In this document: positions 1 through 12,300 of the stretch, piece after piece
Numbering within the stretch: position 1 is the first letter of the stretch
Layout of the letters: every line of letters starts with the position of its first letter
Source: Batillaria attramentaria
Lineage: Eukaryota; Mollusca; Gastropoda; Batillariidae
Direction of reading: 5' to 3'
Assembly: GCA_018292915.2 (NCBI GenBank)
Contig: JACVVK020000053.1
Location: 1,946,001 to 2,010,000, forward strand
Length of the DNA stretch: 64,000 nt
The notes under the pieces: generated by a model
Databases searched by the model: none
What the model was told of the DNA's origin: nothing
What the model saw: the letters and a program-made list of their open reading frames with translations, nothing else
Position numbers and translations under genes: made by a program

Positions 1-440
1 CTTGATTCTCCTAGACACCAGTTTAAACGTGCGTTACAGTTCTACACTTACACGGACAGAAGAAGTGTGAGAGCACTGTTAGGGAAGGGGTGGAAGGAGG
101 GGTCGATTATCGTGTCATAGCGGACAGCGCCGTGTGAACAATGTAATTGCGTGACACCAGTGATAAAGCACGACGAGCGTCTGGGGTCAGTATTGTGATG
201 GCGTTTGACTGGCTGCTCCTTCCCACACTGTCACATCATTCTACACACAACCTGACGTAGTTTATATGTTGACTACACACGTCGCCTCACCTCAGACTCG
301 GGTTCGTATTGTGTCAAGAATAAGGAAGATTGATGACGTCACACTGTGAACTTGTGCTGCATGGTTTGCATGTCTCAAGTTTGGGGCTGAAGTTGAAGCA
401 GACGGTCTGTAAGAAGCCAAGCTGTACATTTTAGCAGAAT

Positions 441-558
441 GGGGCGGGGGGGGGGGGGGGGGTTGGCGGGGGGTGGAGGGGAGGGGGGCACAGTTCAGTT
501 GCAGGATTACTCACATCATCACAGGTAACCGAACCATGCTGTCAGATTCGCATATCAA

Positions 559-609
<51 letters not shown>
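441..609. repeat. Poly-G tract followed by (CA)n microsatellite
   Basis: A G-run of about 18 bases lies at 445-462, followed by G-rich sequence to about 488. A (CA)n dinucleotide tract of about 25 units lies at 560-609. They are simple repeats of no assignable function. The G-run could form a quadruplex on the + strand. Confidence 0.9.
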
Positions 610-612
<3 letters not shown>

Positions 613-1052
613 GCCGAGTGTGGTAAAATGCTGTACACGGAACACTGGAGTACTACATGTTTATCAGCAGAGGAACACGGTGCCCTGACGGGGTCAGACC
701 CTCTCACTATTTCCCACCCACTTTTTAACCCTCCACCCTACTCTCTCAGTTCACACCCAACCCCACTACACCGCCAGTTACAACTGCTAGCCTATCAGTC
801 GGCTCTCCTGTCAACAAATCCTCGCGCCATGTGTGTGGGTCAGAGGTCAGCTTATCTGCGGTTCAGGGGTCACCCCATGCGGAGCGCTGAGAGCAGGGAG
901 TTGAAACGCCGGCCTGGGATGAACCGACAAAAACATTCATGTCAGTCGGGGCTGGCAGTGCTGCCTGGGAGTTTGTTGCCGTGTTTATGATAGGGAAACG
1001 TTTTCCGTGCTGGTTACGTGGGCTGTTCCTTCGCTCCACATGAAAATGTACT

Positions 1053-1101
1053 CTGTCTCTCTCTCTCTCTCTGTCTCTCTCTCTCTCTGTCTCTCTCTCT
1101 G
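1053..1101. repeat. (CT)n microsatellite
   Basis: This is a CT dinucleotide tract interrupted by three GT steps. Confidence 0.9.
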
Positions 1102-1219
1102 TTGGCAGAGGGTAGCGTAGGCGCTTGTGAAGGAGGTATGAGGGAAAAAGCTGTCAGGTCATAGTGACTTACAGTTTCCTCGTGAGAACTACCACTGCTC
1201 GCGTGACGCCTACAACTCC

Positions 1220-1223
<4 letters not shown>

Positions 1224-1283
<60 letters not shown>
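1224..1283. repeat. (CA)n microsatellite
   Basis: This is an uninterrupted CA tract of about 30 units. Confidence 0.9.
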
Positions 1284-1284
<1 letters not shown>

Positions 1285-2654
1285 TTTGATATAATGAAAA
1301 GAGAACTTTGCAAATTTGGAGGACAAAATCAGCCGGTTGAGAGGTGTCCTCCTTGGGAACAACTGATCACTATGCTGGTGATCTATGACAGGTTTTGTCT
1401 ACATGTTTGCTTGTAAAATGACTGACGGATGATGTCATCGCGGAATGCGACCATAGGGACATCTTAGGGATCGTTTTTGGCCCTAACAATGCGTATCTTT
1501 CGTCTGTCTTGTATCGATTAGTGTGGTGGTTTATCGATAGGCAGAAACTTGACAGCAACTACCATACTTTAGTTGAATGCTGATTACAGTCCACGGTTAA
1601 CATGCCTGGCCTCCCACCGTCTGTCTGTGGTGCGCACTTTGCCGGCCTCTCCTCACCGGCCCATTAACATCACTGTCTCATTACCATCACACTGTCGCCG
1701 TCACACAGCACGTGTTTTGCCAGATCAGCGCTGGGTCGTGGATCAATGGCTGGCAATAATAGACACAACGACCATAAAACATATCGATTTTCTATTTCTC
1801 CGCCAACTGTATGACCCCTGTAGCGATCAGACTGCCTGGAACGTCAGCTAAAGTGCTTGAGGATTGTCCCTATCATATTCTGACGTCCACGGAACCACTA
1901 GTTCTGCACGAGTCGTCATAAGGGAGGCAACAGTGTCAGGGAATAGTAACTCTGGCATGACAGGTATCATGCCGGTTTTAGTTTTGTATTTTTCTGTTGA
2001 AAGGACCGGGCTCCGCGTCCTATTTGCTAATGTCAAAACAAGAGAAGGTGGTGATTTAATTCTCCGCTGGAATGTGGGAGGGATTTGTTGCGAGGGATCC
2101 GGCTTTATGGGAAAATCTGTTTTCCTGTTTATAATGTGATGGGGGGAAAACCCAAAACTTCATGTGCAGCTCGGAATGACTCAGAAACAGCCGAGTGATG
2201 TTTGTTTTGACAGGGCTTGCTCGTCATTGAAACAGTTCTGACAGATGGAGTTGAGTGATTTGGATCCAGGAAGCCAGGCAACACAGACCTAGTATAGTGG
2301 ATGATAGTCGCTTGTGTTTGAAGGAAGGGTGGTACAAGAGGGCCGTGTCTTGTGGGTCTTTGTTGAGACAGTGGCCGTAAAAGATTGTATAGACAATGTG
2401 TGGTTACAGAAGTGCCAGAACCTTTGCTTGCGTCCTAACGGAGGTTCCCACATACTGGTAAGCAAGCAGGAGGTATTGACCAGTGGTAGTCGTATGGATA
2501 TTATAGTGACCTTTCGGTGTGTGGATTATGAGCAGTAGGCGTTATGCACCACCTTATCTTCCCCCAGGTTTAGTGACTTCCCGCGTCAGAAGATTGCGAC
2601 TACCGGTCAGTAATTTGGTCGGTGACAGTGACTCGAAAACACATCTGGAAACTT

Positions 2655-3650
2655 GATGTGCTCTGTGTACACATCAGTGTGCTTTATGTACACATCAATG
2701 TGCTTTATGTACACATCAGTGTGCTTTATGTACACATCAATGTGCTTTATGTACACAGTGTGCTTTATGTACACATCAATGTGCTCTGTGTACACAGCGG
2801 TGTGCTTTATGTACACATCAATGTGCTCTGTGTACACAGCGGTGTGCTTTATGTACACATCAATGTGCTCTGTGTACACAGCGGTGTGCTTTATGTACAC
2901 ATCAATGTGCTCTGTGTACACAGCGGTGTGCTTTATGTACACATCAATGTGCTCTGTGTACACAGCAGTGTGCTTTAATTATGTACACAGCAGTGTGCTT
3001 TAATTATGTACACATCAATGTGCTCTGTGTACACAGCAGTGTGCTTTATGTACACATCAATGTGCTCTGTGTACACAGCAGTGTGCTTTATGTACACATC
3101 AATGTGCTCTGTGTACACAGCAGTGTGCTTTATGTACACAGCAGTGTGCTTTATGTACACAGCGGTGTGCTTTATGTACACATCAATGTGCTCTGTGTCC
3201 ACAGCGGTGTGCTTTATGTACACATCAATGTGCTCTGTGTACACAGCGGTGTGCTTTATGTACACATCAATGTGCTCTGTGTACACAGCGGTGTGCTTTA
3301 TGTACACATCAATGTGCTCTGTGTACACAGCGGTGTGCTTTATGTACACATCAATGTGCTCTGTGTACACAGCGGTGTGCTTTATGTACACATCAATGTG
3401 CTCTGTGTACACAGCGGTGTGCTTTATGTACACATCAATGTGCTCTGTGTACACAGCGGTGTGCTTTATGTACACATCAATGTGCTCTGTGTACACAGCG
3501 GTGTGCTTTATGTACACATCAGTGTGCTCTGTGTACACAGCGGTGTGCTTTATGTACACATCAGTGTGCTCTGTGTACACAGCAGTGTGCTTTATGTACA
3601 CATCAGTGTGCTTTATGTACACATCAGTGTGCTCTGTGTACACATCACTT
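2655..3650. repeat. Minisatellite, 42-bp unit made of two 21-bp halves
   Basis: The unit alternates a half ending in GCTTTATGTACACATCAAT with a related half ending in GCTCTGTGTACACAGCGGT. Each half is about 21 bp, so the higher-order period is 42 bp. The left end uses mainly the first half-unit type; the homogenised 42-mer dominates to the right. All frames stay open because the period is divisible by three, but no start context or homolog supports coding. Confidence 0.9.
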
Positions 3651-4007
3651 ACAAGGGAATGTAATGTAGGGGCCGTATACTAAGTGCCCAGCGTCAGTGT
3701 GCCTCTAATGTGGTGGCCGTGTTATAACACTTACCTGGCTTACTGGTGACAGTTGACAAATAAGGGAATGTGCCCGCGGGACAAGCCATGTCTGACTGGT
3801 GTCAACACGAGAAAGATTGCAATAGAGGCAGAGACCCCCATGTTAACACGAACTAGTACAGTTTATATGCTAGGTAGAGGATTAAGGGGGGATCAACACG
3901 GTTACCTTACTTAGGACCCCCGGGAGTTCTTGTTCCCTCCCTCAGTACTGTACGTCTGCGTCATCAGGTCATGTACGTGCCAATCAATACCTCTGGCCTT
4001 GTAGTCG

Positions 4008-4010
<3 letters not shown>

Positions 4011-4051
<41 letters not shown>

Positions 4052-4152
4052 TGTAGTCTTCCACTGTTCCTACGTTGACGGTGCTGTCTTCATGCTGTAA
4101 TTATACCCATTCAGTTTTTTTTTTTTTTTGGGGGGGGGGGGGGTGGGGGGGG
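4011..4152. repeat. (GT)n tract and T-run/G-run
   Basis: A GT dinucleotide tract lies at about 4011-4050. A run of about 15 T followed by about 20 mostly G bases lies at 4116-4152. Confidence 0.85.
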
Positions 4153-5190
4153 CAGACCGTCAGCACTGATATTGTGACGCACGTTAACGTGGGAAATACA
4201 TAAATACATGGCAGGATCGCTTGCATTTAGGGCATATCGATCCGGAATATCCTTCAACACCGACGTGCTTGTGTCTTTTAGTTGTAATGACACCAGATAG
4301 AAGCGGTGCAACCTTCTGACACAGTACACGACGGATTCAGGTATTTTGAACTCATTCAGGTAACGCCGTCATACGAATTGCCGTTCCTCAAGGCGAGCTG
4401 AACATGCATGGCGTTGTTAGGAACAGGAGAGACTAAACGAGTGGTATAGGGGTGGCCGGGTGCCGGGTGGCCCGCGCTGTGTTGCTGCTGGCCTGTGACA
4501 GGTAGTTGTCGTAATACCGGGTCACTACCCTCACACCCCTAAATGTCCGAGTGGGACGGATCTAGCGGGTGACGGTGGGCGATGGTCCGCGTGTGCTTGT
4601 GTGTGTGTGATGAGAAACCAGTGACTCTCGGCCTGTCAACATCTGCTGCTCCGTGCCTTGCCTTATCTGTAGTGGTGGACATTGTTGTAGTGTGGCGTGC
4701 ACAGCTGACAGCCCTGTGTGTGATCCTCGTTACACAGTTGCTGAGGACAGTAGAACGCGCATTGACACCATTATAATTATTGTCTGCCTCATCCGCCCGT
4801 GCCAGTGTGTTGTGAGCGTGGGCTGTAGCGGCGTTTTTTGAAGGAAGACAAAGCGAGTGCCGTTGCACTCTGGCCTGTATGTGTTTTCAAACCAAACGCA
4901 ACAAAGTGGCCATTGTGTGAAGGAGGAACGGGATGCTGTCTTTATGATGTGGGTCTCGTCAGGAGTGGACGGACAACGCGGGGACCCTCGGGATGTACTC
5001 CTAGGTGAGGTTGAGAGCCGGCCAGAGAGGGAACGAGATACAGTGAGAGCTGGAAAGCGCTGTCATGTGATAGCGCATGTAATGCATACTTCATGTTTTC
5101 CTTGCTATGTTTATTGCGGTTACGGGGGTTCCCCTTTTGACGTAATCCGAGGTAGTCGTTTGAGTCTCGCCCTCTCCCGTTTTCAACTCT

Positions 5191-5337
5191 GTGTGAGAGA
5201 GAGAGAGAGAAAAACTGTGTGTGTGTTTGTGTGTGTGTGTGAGAGACTCTGTGTCAGTGTGTGTGTTTGTGTGTGTGTGAGAGACTCTGTGTCAGTGTGT
5301 GTGTTTGTGTGTGTGTGTGTGTGAGAGACTCTGTGTC

Positions 5338-5401
<64 letters not shown>
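5191..5401. repeat. Compound (GT)n/(GA)n microsatellite
   Basis: GT-rich blocks are separated by a repeated GAGAGACTCTGTGTCA motif and end in a (GA)n tract of about 19 units at about 5363-5401. Confidence 0.85.
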
Positions 5402-5404
<3 letters not shown>

Positions 5405-8292
5405 AGATCTTGGTTCCCGTCTGTGTACTAATGATGTGCATGTGGCAGGGATTGTCAAAACGTGCCTATCACTTGTGGCCTGTGTCAAAGCGGAAGGTTG
5501 AATTCCTCGTCGTGTCTTTAATTGGTTTACTCCGAGTGAGTGTGTACGTCGGTGGCCAGTGTATAAATGGCTCCCACACACTGACAAAAGACCGATCTAA
5601 CCCAAGTGGCCGTGTTTTCCTCCCCTCCCTAAAAGAAAGCAAAAGGAACGTGTTTGCCTTTCATGCGCGCCTTTCTTGTAGGTGTAGACCTACGGTTGAC
5701 AAGACGGTTGATAGACCCGACAGGTCAACACAAAGGTCACGGCACAGGGGGGTCTGGGTAAATATCGCCTCGTTCCCTCTAATCCGTCCCGAGCTGGCGT
5801 CAATCTAGGGCCTACACTGGCCGATTGTACGCAACATGACCTCAACATTCTGCTCCCCCACTTCAGACCCAGGTGGGGCGTGGAGACTTGTGGGCAGGCG
5901 GGAAAGGAATGGTAGTTAGGGTGTAGCTTATAATGACAGTAGTAGCACGCCATCATTTACTGCGTACAGTGTGTATAAGCGGTGCAGCAGCCAAGTACTG
6001 CAGATCTATACTGAGAACAGTTACCAGGCGGCTTTTTGGTGCAGTATATAGTATACATGTATCAGACGGTTTTGTATTATAAGCAAAAAGGGCAGTTTGT
6101 TTTCATATTAAACAGTAGCATAGACATTTTCCTGTCTTTGCATGAATGGCCATGGTCTGTGAGGTGATGGCCGTCTCACTGTCAAGTTCAGGTACCCCGC
6201 GTTTAATTCTCATTTCTGGCATAGTAAGCTGCCTTTTGATTGGCCGGCTTAATGGTGAGATGTCATCTGGTTTGGGTGAAGTTCCCATCACGCCAGTGGT
6301 AGTGTGAGGTAGATAATTATATACACAATACATACAGCTGACTACAGTCGATCATTGTCCGCCCGGGCCAATCTCTGTAAACGTTCTGTGGCGGAAGTTG
6401 TCACAAGGATGCACCTCAACCTCCTTATCTGCTTTTCAAACCCTGCGAGCGCCACAGGGGAGATAAAACGTGATAGCTTTACTCCGTGTGATAAGAACAC
6501 ATGGCCGCTTCTCACCATGAGCTTCCATTTATACAAGGATGTGAAGCCAGAGAGCATGTAGGCTTCACCCTCTCTCGAGGCTGCACTTGCAAAAGCCAAG
6601 GGCAACAACGTACAACACACTGACTACCGGGAGGCTTAGCTCAATGGGTGAACTTGAAGGGTGGGTGTGGCGGGTAGCTGCATCAGATATGCTGACTGAA
6701 TGGCTGTAGTTCGTATTTGACAAGAGAAAGTAGACCCTGACATGACCCATGACACGATAGTTACTATGTAGTCGGAGAAAGAATGGATATCGTGTACAAA
6801 AGCTGACACTGTAGTGCCAGTCGATCGGATGTGGCTACTTTGACTTATCACTTCTTTTCCCAAATGCCCGACATGAATCTACACCAGTTGTTGTTGTTCA
6901 ACCAACATTGAATGAATTCAGTTGACTTCAGTAGTCACTAGTGGTGGTGCGACAAAGGTTGGCTAAGTGTTGCGTGCTCGCTCACCTGACCATTTGGTCT
7001 TTGACCTGTCTACATATTTGTGGTGGCCACCCTGTCCACCCGTCCTGATCAGTTGATGTTGGGATCAAACAGTCCGGTGAATACCTCTACCCGGATTAGA
7101 ACAGCTTAGTTTGAGTGTCAGGATCAGTTGACAAGCGCCCCCGGACCACCTTAAAGTTAAACACTTCTTTACTGAGTCCATTTTTTCCCACCAACCCTTA
7201 TTGCTCGCCTGTAATCGCCCCTCGGGCCGGCCCTACACAACACGCTCCAGTGGTAGAGAGGAAGCAGGTTGTGTGGTGTGTGGTCTGTGGTCAGTATGGA
7301 TTCTAGACTGTGTAAGTGGTGTGTAGATTGTAACGTAGGCTGAACAAGGCACCGCAGGGCTAGTGTAGCGTTGAGACAACGTGTGAGCGTCACCATCGTG
7401 TGGTAGTGGTGGACACAGTGCACAGGGATTTCACCGATTACAGTACTACTACTTGTACTACCTAGGGTCCTCACACAGCCAGCATCAGCGGGGCATTTTC
7501 CTTGTTATTATTGCCACCCGCGATCCGTCAGGCGTGACCGTGAGCCATCATGCGTGTCAGGGCGGGTGGTAAGCTAGAGGTTTGTAGACCGGGTGGGAGA
7601 GAAACCGTTTGTAGGTTCCGCTCAATTGGTCCGCCACCTGACATGTTGCCTTTGTCCCGCCGGGATTAGCGCTGTATATCATTACCTTTCACATTCTTCA
7701 CCACATGCGCTACTGCCGTTTGTCTAGCCTACAGCTGGGTCTTCGCCTTACTTGCCGTGCTCACTAGTAGTAATGCAACGACACAGTGTATAAATATTAT
7801 AGCAGTGTGATTCTGATAGGATTGGTGTGGGACTGAGACTTACCACAGACACAGGTAGGTAGAGTACAGTGCGCGTTGAAAAAACCACCACCACATTCAT
7901 TACGACTGGTTCATTGTTTTGTGGAGGCTTTATGTTAGTTATTTTGCTGTTCAGTTTGACATTCTGCACGAAGAATCGGTGAAATTTGTCTCGACTTGAC
8001 GAACACATGTTGCCACACTTGACAACACAGTAAGGATCAGCGGACCGAGTGTTTACAGTGTACCATAGCGTGTTAACCATAGTGTGTTAACTGTAGGCCA
8101 GGTGCTGGTGGTGTGAACAGTAAGCCAGCGATCTCCCACTCTGGTAACATGATCTTTGTCAGGTGAGACGGGTATAACGTGCACAATGTGTCTCTGCTCA
8201 CGTGTAGGTTAGACAACAGCTGGCCCCATAGATTCACTGGCTCAGTAGATTTTTACTGAGATAATGACCAGGATGAGGTAGACAGCTTTGTT

Positions 8293-8405
8293 ATGTCAGA
8301 CTGGCTACATGTGTTGACTGGGAACCACTGAAAAGAGTAGACAGTGCTTGTCAGAGTGGTTATATGTGTTGACTGGGAACCACTGAAAAGAGTAGACAAT
8401 GCTTG
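8293..8405. repeat. Direct duplication, about 55 bp, two copies
   Basis: The phrase TGTTGACTGGGAACCACTG with its flanks occurs twice, about 53-55 bp apart, with near identity. Confidence 0.7.
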
Positions 8406-8857
8406 TTGTCAGAGGATTGCTATTGGACAAGTTCGTATAAATTTACTGACTGGGTGAAGCTTTTACCTTTTTAGTAATACACTTTATACACTACAGTATT
8501 GTGGCTGACAAACAGTTGAAACCTGATATTACACAGTCAGCCATGTTTGATGGGAGATTTTTTTTTTTTGCAGTGTGTAAGAACTGTGTAAGTGCTGGTC
8601 AAATAGTATGAAACGTGTGAAGTGTCTGTTGCCTCGTTCTTCCAGTTCGCATGAGCAGGCAACGCATGGCCTGCACGCATTTTGTTCACTGGCTTCGGTG
8701 CTTCTGGACCTAATGCTATAGCTGGTGGAAAAGCACATTAATACATTCGGTGATGTTTATTATATCTCATCAGATTTGAATGATTTTCTGTATGATGCAG
8801 GAGAGCGGAAATGTCATTGTTTTATGCGTTGCAGTTATTATTGGGGGTTTCAAGAAT

Positions 8858-8966
8858 GGGCTGAGGCTTCTTAGGACGTCTGATGTGATTATGGATGAGG
8901 CTTCTTAGGACGTCTGATGTGATTATGGCTGAGGCTTCTTAGGACGTCTGATGTGATTATGGATGT
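8858..8966. repeat. 36-bp tandem repeat, three copies
   Basis: The unit contains GAGGCTTCTTAGGACGTCTG followed by ATGTGATTATGG. It occurs three times nearly perfectly in the non-coding region upstream of GSE1. Confidence 0.85.
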
Positions 8967-9317
8967 AAATTATGTTCCTCTCAGGGAATTGTTAATACAT
9001 TTTAAATAGTACTACATGTACCATGGTAATTGATATATATATATATATATAGATTGCTGTAGGGTTCTTTGGTTGTTACAGTTAGCATAGTTATCAGGAT
9101 GCACAAGGAGCTGAGTGTGAGTTTGCTCTTTTGGTTTAAACATTTATTTTGTTGCTCTTTTGCACTAATTGCAGGGGGGAGGAGTTGGGGGTTGGGGTTG
9201 GACTGAGTATGCTCTGTGTTGGTGACGACAAAATTTTGCCCTTTTTGTACGTGTACCTGGACGACAGTTTTTTGTCCCATTTCACTGACAGCCTTCCCTC
9301 CCTTTCCTGTCTTCCAG

Positions 9318-12300
9318 GCCTCGGCCAGGGATCCAAACCTCCTGCCCTCAACATGCTGAGTCCGGCCAGTGGTAAAATGACACCCAAGACAGCCACCGTC
9401 CCGCCGCTGTCGCAGGCATCACCCAGCAACGGGCTGACATCAGGTGGATCAAACTCCGCCCTGAATGCCACTAGGACCTCCAGCTTTGCTGCAGCACTGA
9501 GAAAACTGGCATACCAGGCGAAAGACCCACAAGGTGTGTAGACTTTGTCTGTAGCAGACAGTAAGTAGATTTTACAGATTAAGATAACTTACGTAAAGAT
9601 ACCTGTACGTACTGCGTATCAAACCATGTGTAGCTCATGAATAGTCTAGCCACCAGCCTAGGTAACTTACAAGTTTGCACTCAACAGACATGCGCATTTG
9701 TATAATGTCTGGTAGCTCATGAATAGTCTAGCCACCAGCCTAGGTAACTTACAAGTTTGCACTCAACAGACATGCACGTTTGTATAATGTCTGGTAGCTC
9801 ATGAATAGTCTAGCCACCAGCCTAGGTAACTTACAAGTTTGCACTCAACAGACATGCACGTTTGTATAATGTCTGGTAGCTCATGAATAGTCTAGCCACC
9901 AGCCTAGGTAACTTACAAGTTTGCACTCAACAGACATGCACGTTTGTATAATGTCTGGTAGCTCATGAATAGTCTAGCCACCAGCCTAGGTAACTTACAA
10001 GTTTGCACTCAACAGACATGCACGTTTGTATAATGTCTGGTAGCTCATGAATAGTCTAGCCTAGGTAACTTACAAGTTTGCACTCAACAGACATGCATGT
10101 TTGTATAATGTCTGGTAGCTGGACTTGGAGATTGACTTGTGTGTTTGTGGACGTGGAATGTTTCAGAAGAGGCGGCAGTGTTAGCAGCCGCCGCCAAGCA
10201 TAATGGTTCCCCCATCAACAGTACAAGTCCACGATCAACAACACCAAAACGAGCTCCACCGCCCCTCGTGTACTCGGGTCATAACGCCAACCTCAGCTCA
10301 CCACCTGTTGTCACCATCGCTCCTACACAGTCACTCAACCTGTCTAATGATGGCCGACAGGTAATCACTCTCTTACCTGTAGTATTTTAGCAGAAAGGGA
10401 AAACCCACAACAAACAGTAAAGTGTGGTGAAAAGTGTGGACGTTTTGTTTGTTTTTTGTTTTAATAGTTTGCAGACTTATTATCCTGTGCAGTTTTGCTG
10501 TCATGTCTGTGGGTTTTGTACCTCGTATTTTGCTAATTTAACCCGAAGGTGCAAACGTAGTGACAGCTTGGCTTGTTTGTGTAGGATTGTCTGCACTTTA
10601 CATTCACAGGAAAGAGATGGTACAACTACAAGTAGTAGTTGTTGCTTCATTAATTCATGTTTGCGATAGTTACGTCTGCTTTAAGGACAATAACAACCAC
10701 CATTTTGTGTCTACAGAGTAATGAGCGAGTGCCGTCAGCCCACAGTACGGCGTCGTCTTACGACCACTACAGCATGAAACATGAACGTGAACGTGAGCGC
10801 GAGCGTGACCAGCGGCCGCACTCATCCCATTCTAAAGACGAGGATCGTGCCTCCGTTAAAGACAGTGTCTCACTGTCACAGACTCCAACTCGACTGTGAG
10901 TAGACGCAGAGTTTGTGAGGGTTAATAGATGCTGACATTTCTGTACCATCACTATGCTTTATCACGTTTCTGTGCAAATAGGGAACTGCTGCCAAAGTAC
11001 AAGGGAAATAACTCAAGCTGGTGGCATTCTTGTCTCCCTTGTCTGTACAGCAGCAGTTCACATGATATCCAGTATTGCACATGGGTTGGTGCAATTTCAA
11101 ACCATCTTGTTGGGATTACCCTTTGACATTGTGTGACCCTCCGGTCATGTGGAACTGTATACATGTGATGTTACAGAGTACATCCTCAGTCTACGGCGGC
11201 CACGTCACGCGAAGAGAGCCTAACACGAGGATTCCATCCATATCGACCCGAGGATGACCTTCAGCGAGCTGCAGCTGCTGCGGCTGCAGTGTTACCCCCA
11301 CCATTTGGCCTTGACCCTGCCTATGCTTACCACCCTGCCTTCCTCCAGCCTCATCCGTACTCACATCCGGCCCTCAGGTACACATGTGTCTTGATACCTA
11401 CAGTGGTGGTGTGGCTTTCAACATTTTAGTGATAACTACCCACATCCGGCCCTCAGGTACACATGTGTCTTGATACCTACAGTGGTGGTGTGGCTTTCAA
11501 CATTTTAGTGATAACTACCCACATCTGGCCCTCAGGTACACGTGTCTTGATACCTACAGTGGTGGTGTGGCTTTCAACATTTTAGTGATAACTACCCACA
11601 TCCGGCCCTCAGGTACACATGTGTCTTGATACCTACAGTGGTGGTCTGGCTTTCAACATTTTAGTGATCAGTAGTATTGTTCGTCAAGCAGCTTTCTCTT
11701 ACTGTTTTCATGTTTTTGCCTGCATTATTGTAGCTTTTATTAGTATACCTTGAATTTGCTTGTTTCTAAATATGCTGATTTGAGTCCTTAGTCTTTCACA
11801 TGCAAAGTGGACTTCACAATATCTTGCAGGCATATGTTCTTTTCAGCTGTTTGGCTAAATTCCGCAGTCTCTAGGACACTTTCCGCTGTTTGTTTGTTTG
11901 TCCATTTGTTTTTTCACCATTCTGCCGTGGGGGGGTTAGTAGGAGGACACATCATCAGGATCACGTAGCATTCATGAGTTTTATTTGGCCCCTTGGCCTG
12001 TTGCCGTTGTTTTTTTCTGCTGCTGAGGAACAGGACTAGGAAGGGGGAAGTTGGACAAGCAGGACAATCCCCCCCCCCCCCTCCTTCCCGTTGTTGGTTT
12101 TTAGGAGCACTTGACATCATGTCGCTGTTTCCTCTTTTTTTTTTTTTTTGTCCCCTCCAAGTTTGGTGCATCTCTTTCAGTTCTGCATGTATCCTACACA
12201 GTATGTGATGTTAGTATTGACTGTGTGAAGCTTGTGAGTGTGTGGATGATAAGCTTGTACATGGTGTGATGTTGGTGTGGACAGGTTTGAGGATCCCCTG

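Larger units (their letters stand above)
1..9317. other. Non-coding stretch upstream of first recognised GSE1 exon
   Basis: I see no exon that resembles a known protein on either strand here. The open frames are short and are dominated by microsatellites or satellite repeats. Because the first recognised GSE1 exon starts in phase 1 after a good acceptor, at least one earlier coding exon must exist. This stretch is therefore most simply a 5' intron or 5' flank of GSE1. Tandem repeats within it are listed separately. Confidence 0.6.

Noticed and set aside
2607..3683. Repetitive open frames on both strands, up to 227 codons
   Set aside because: They arise from a 42-bp minisatellite; several frames are open simultaneously.
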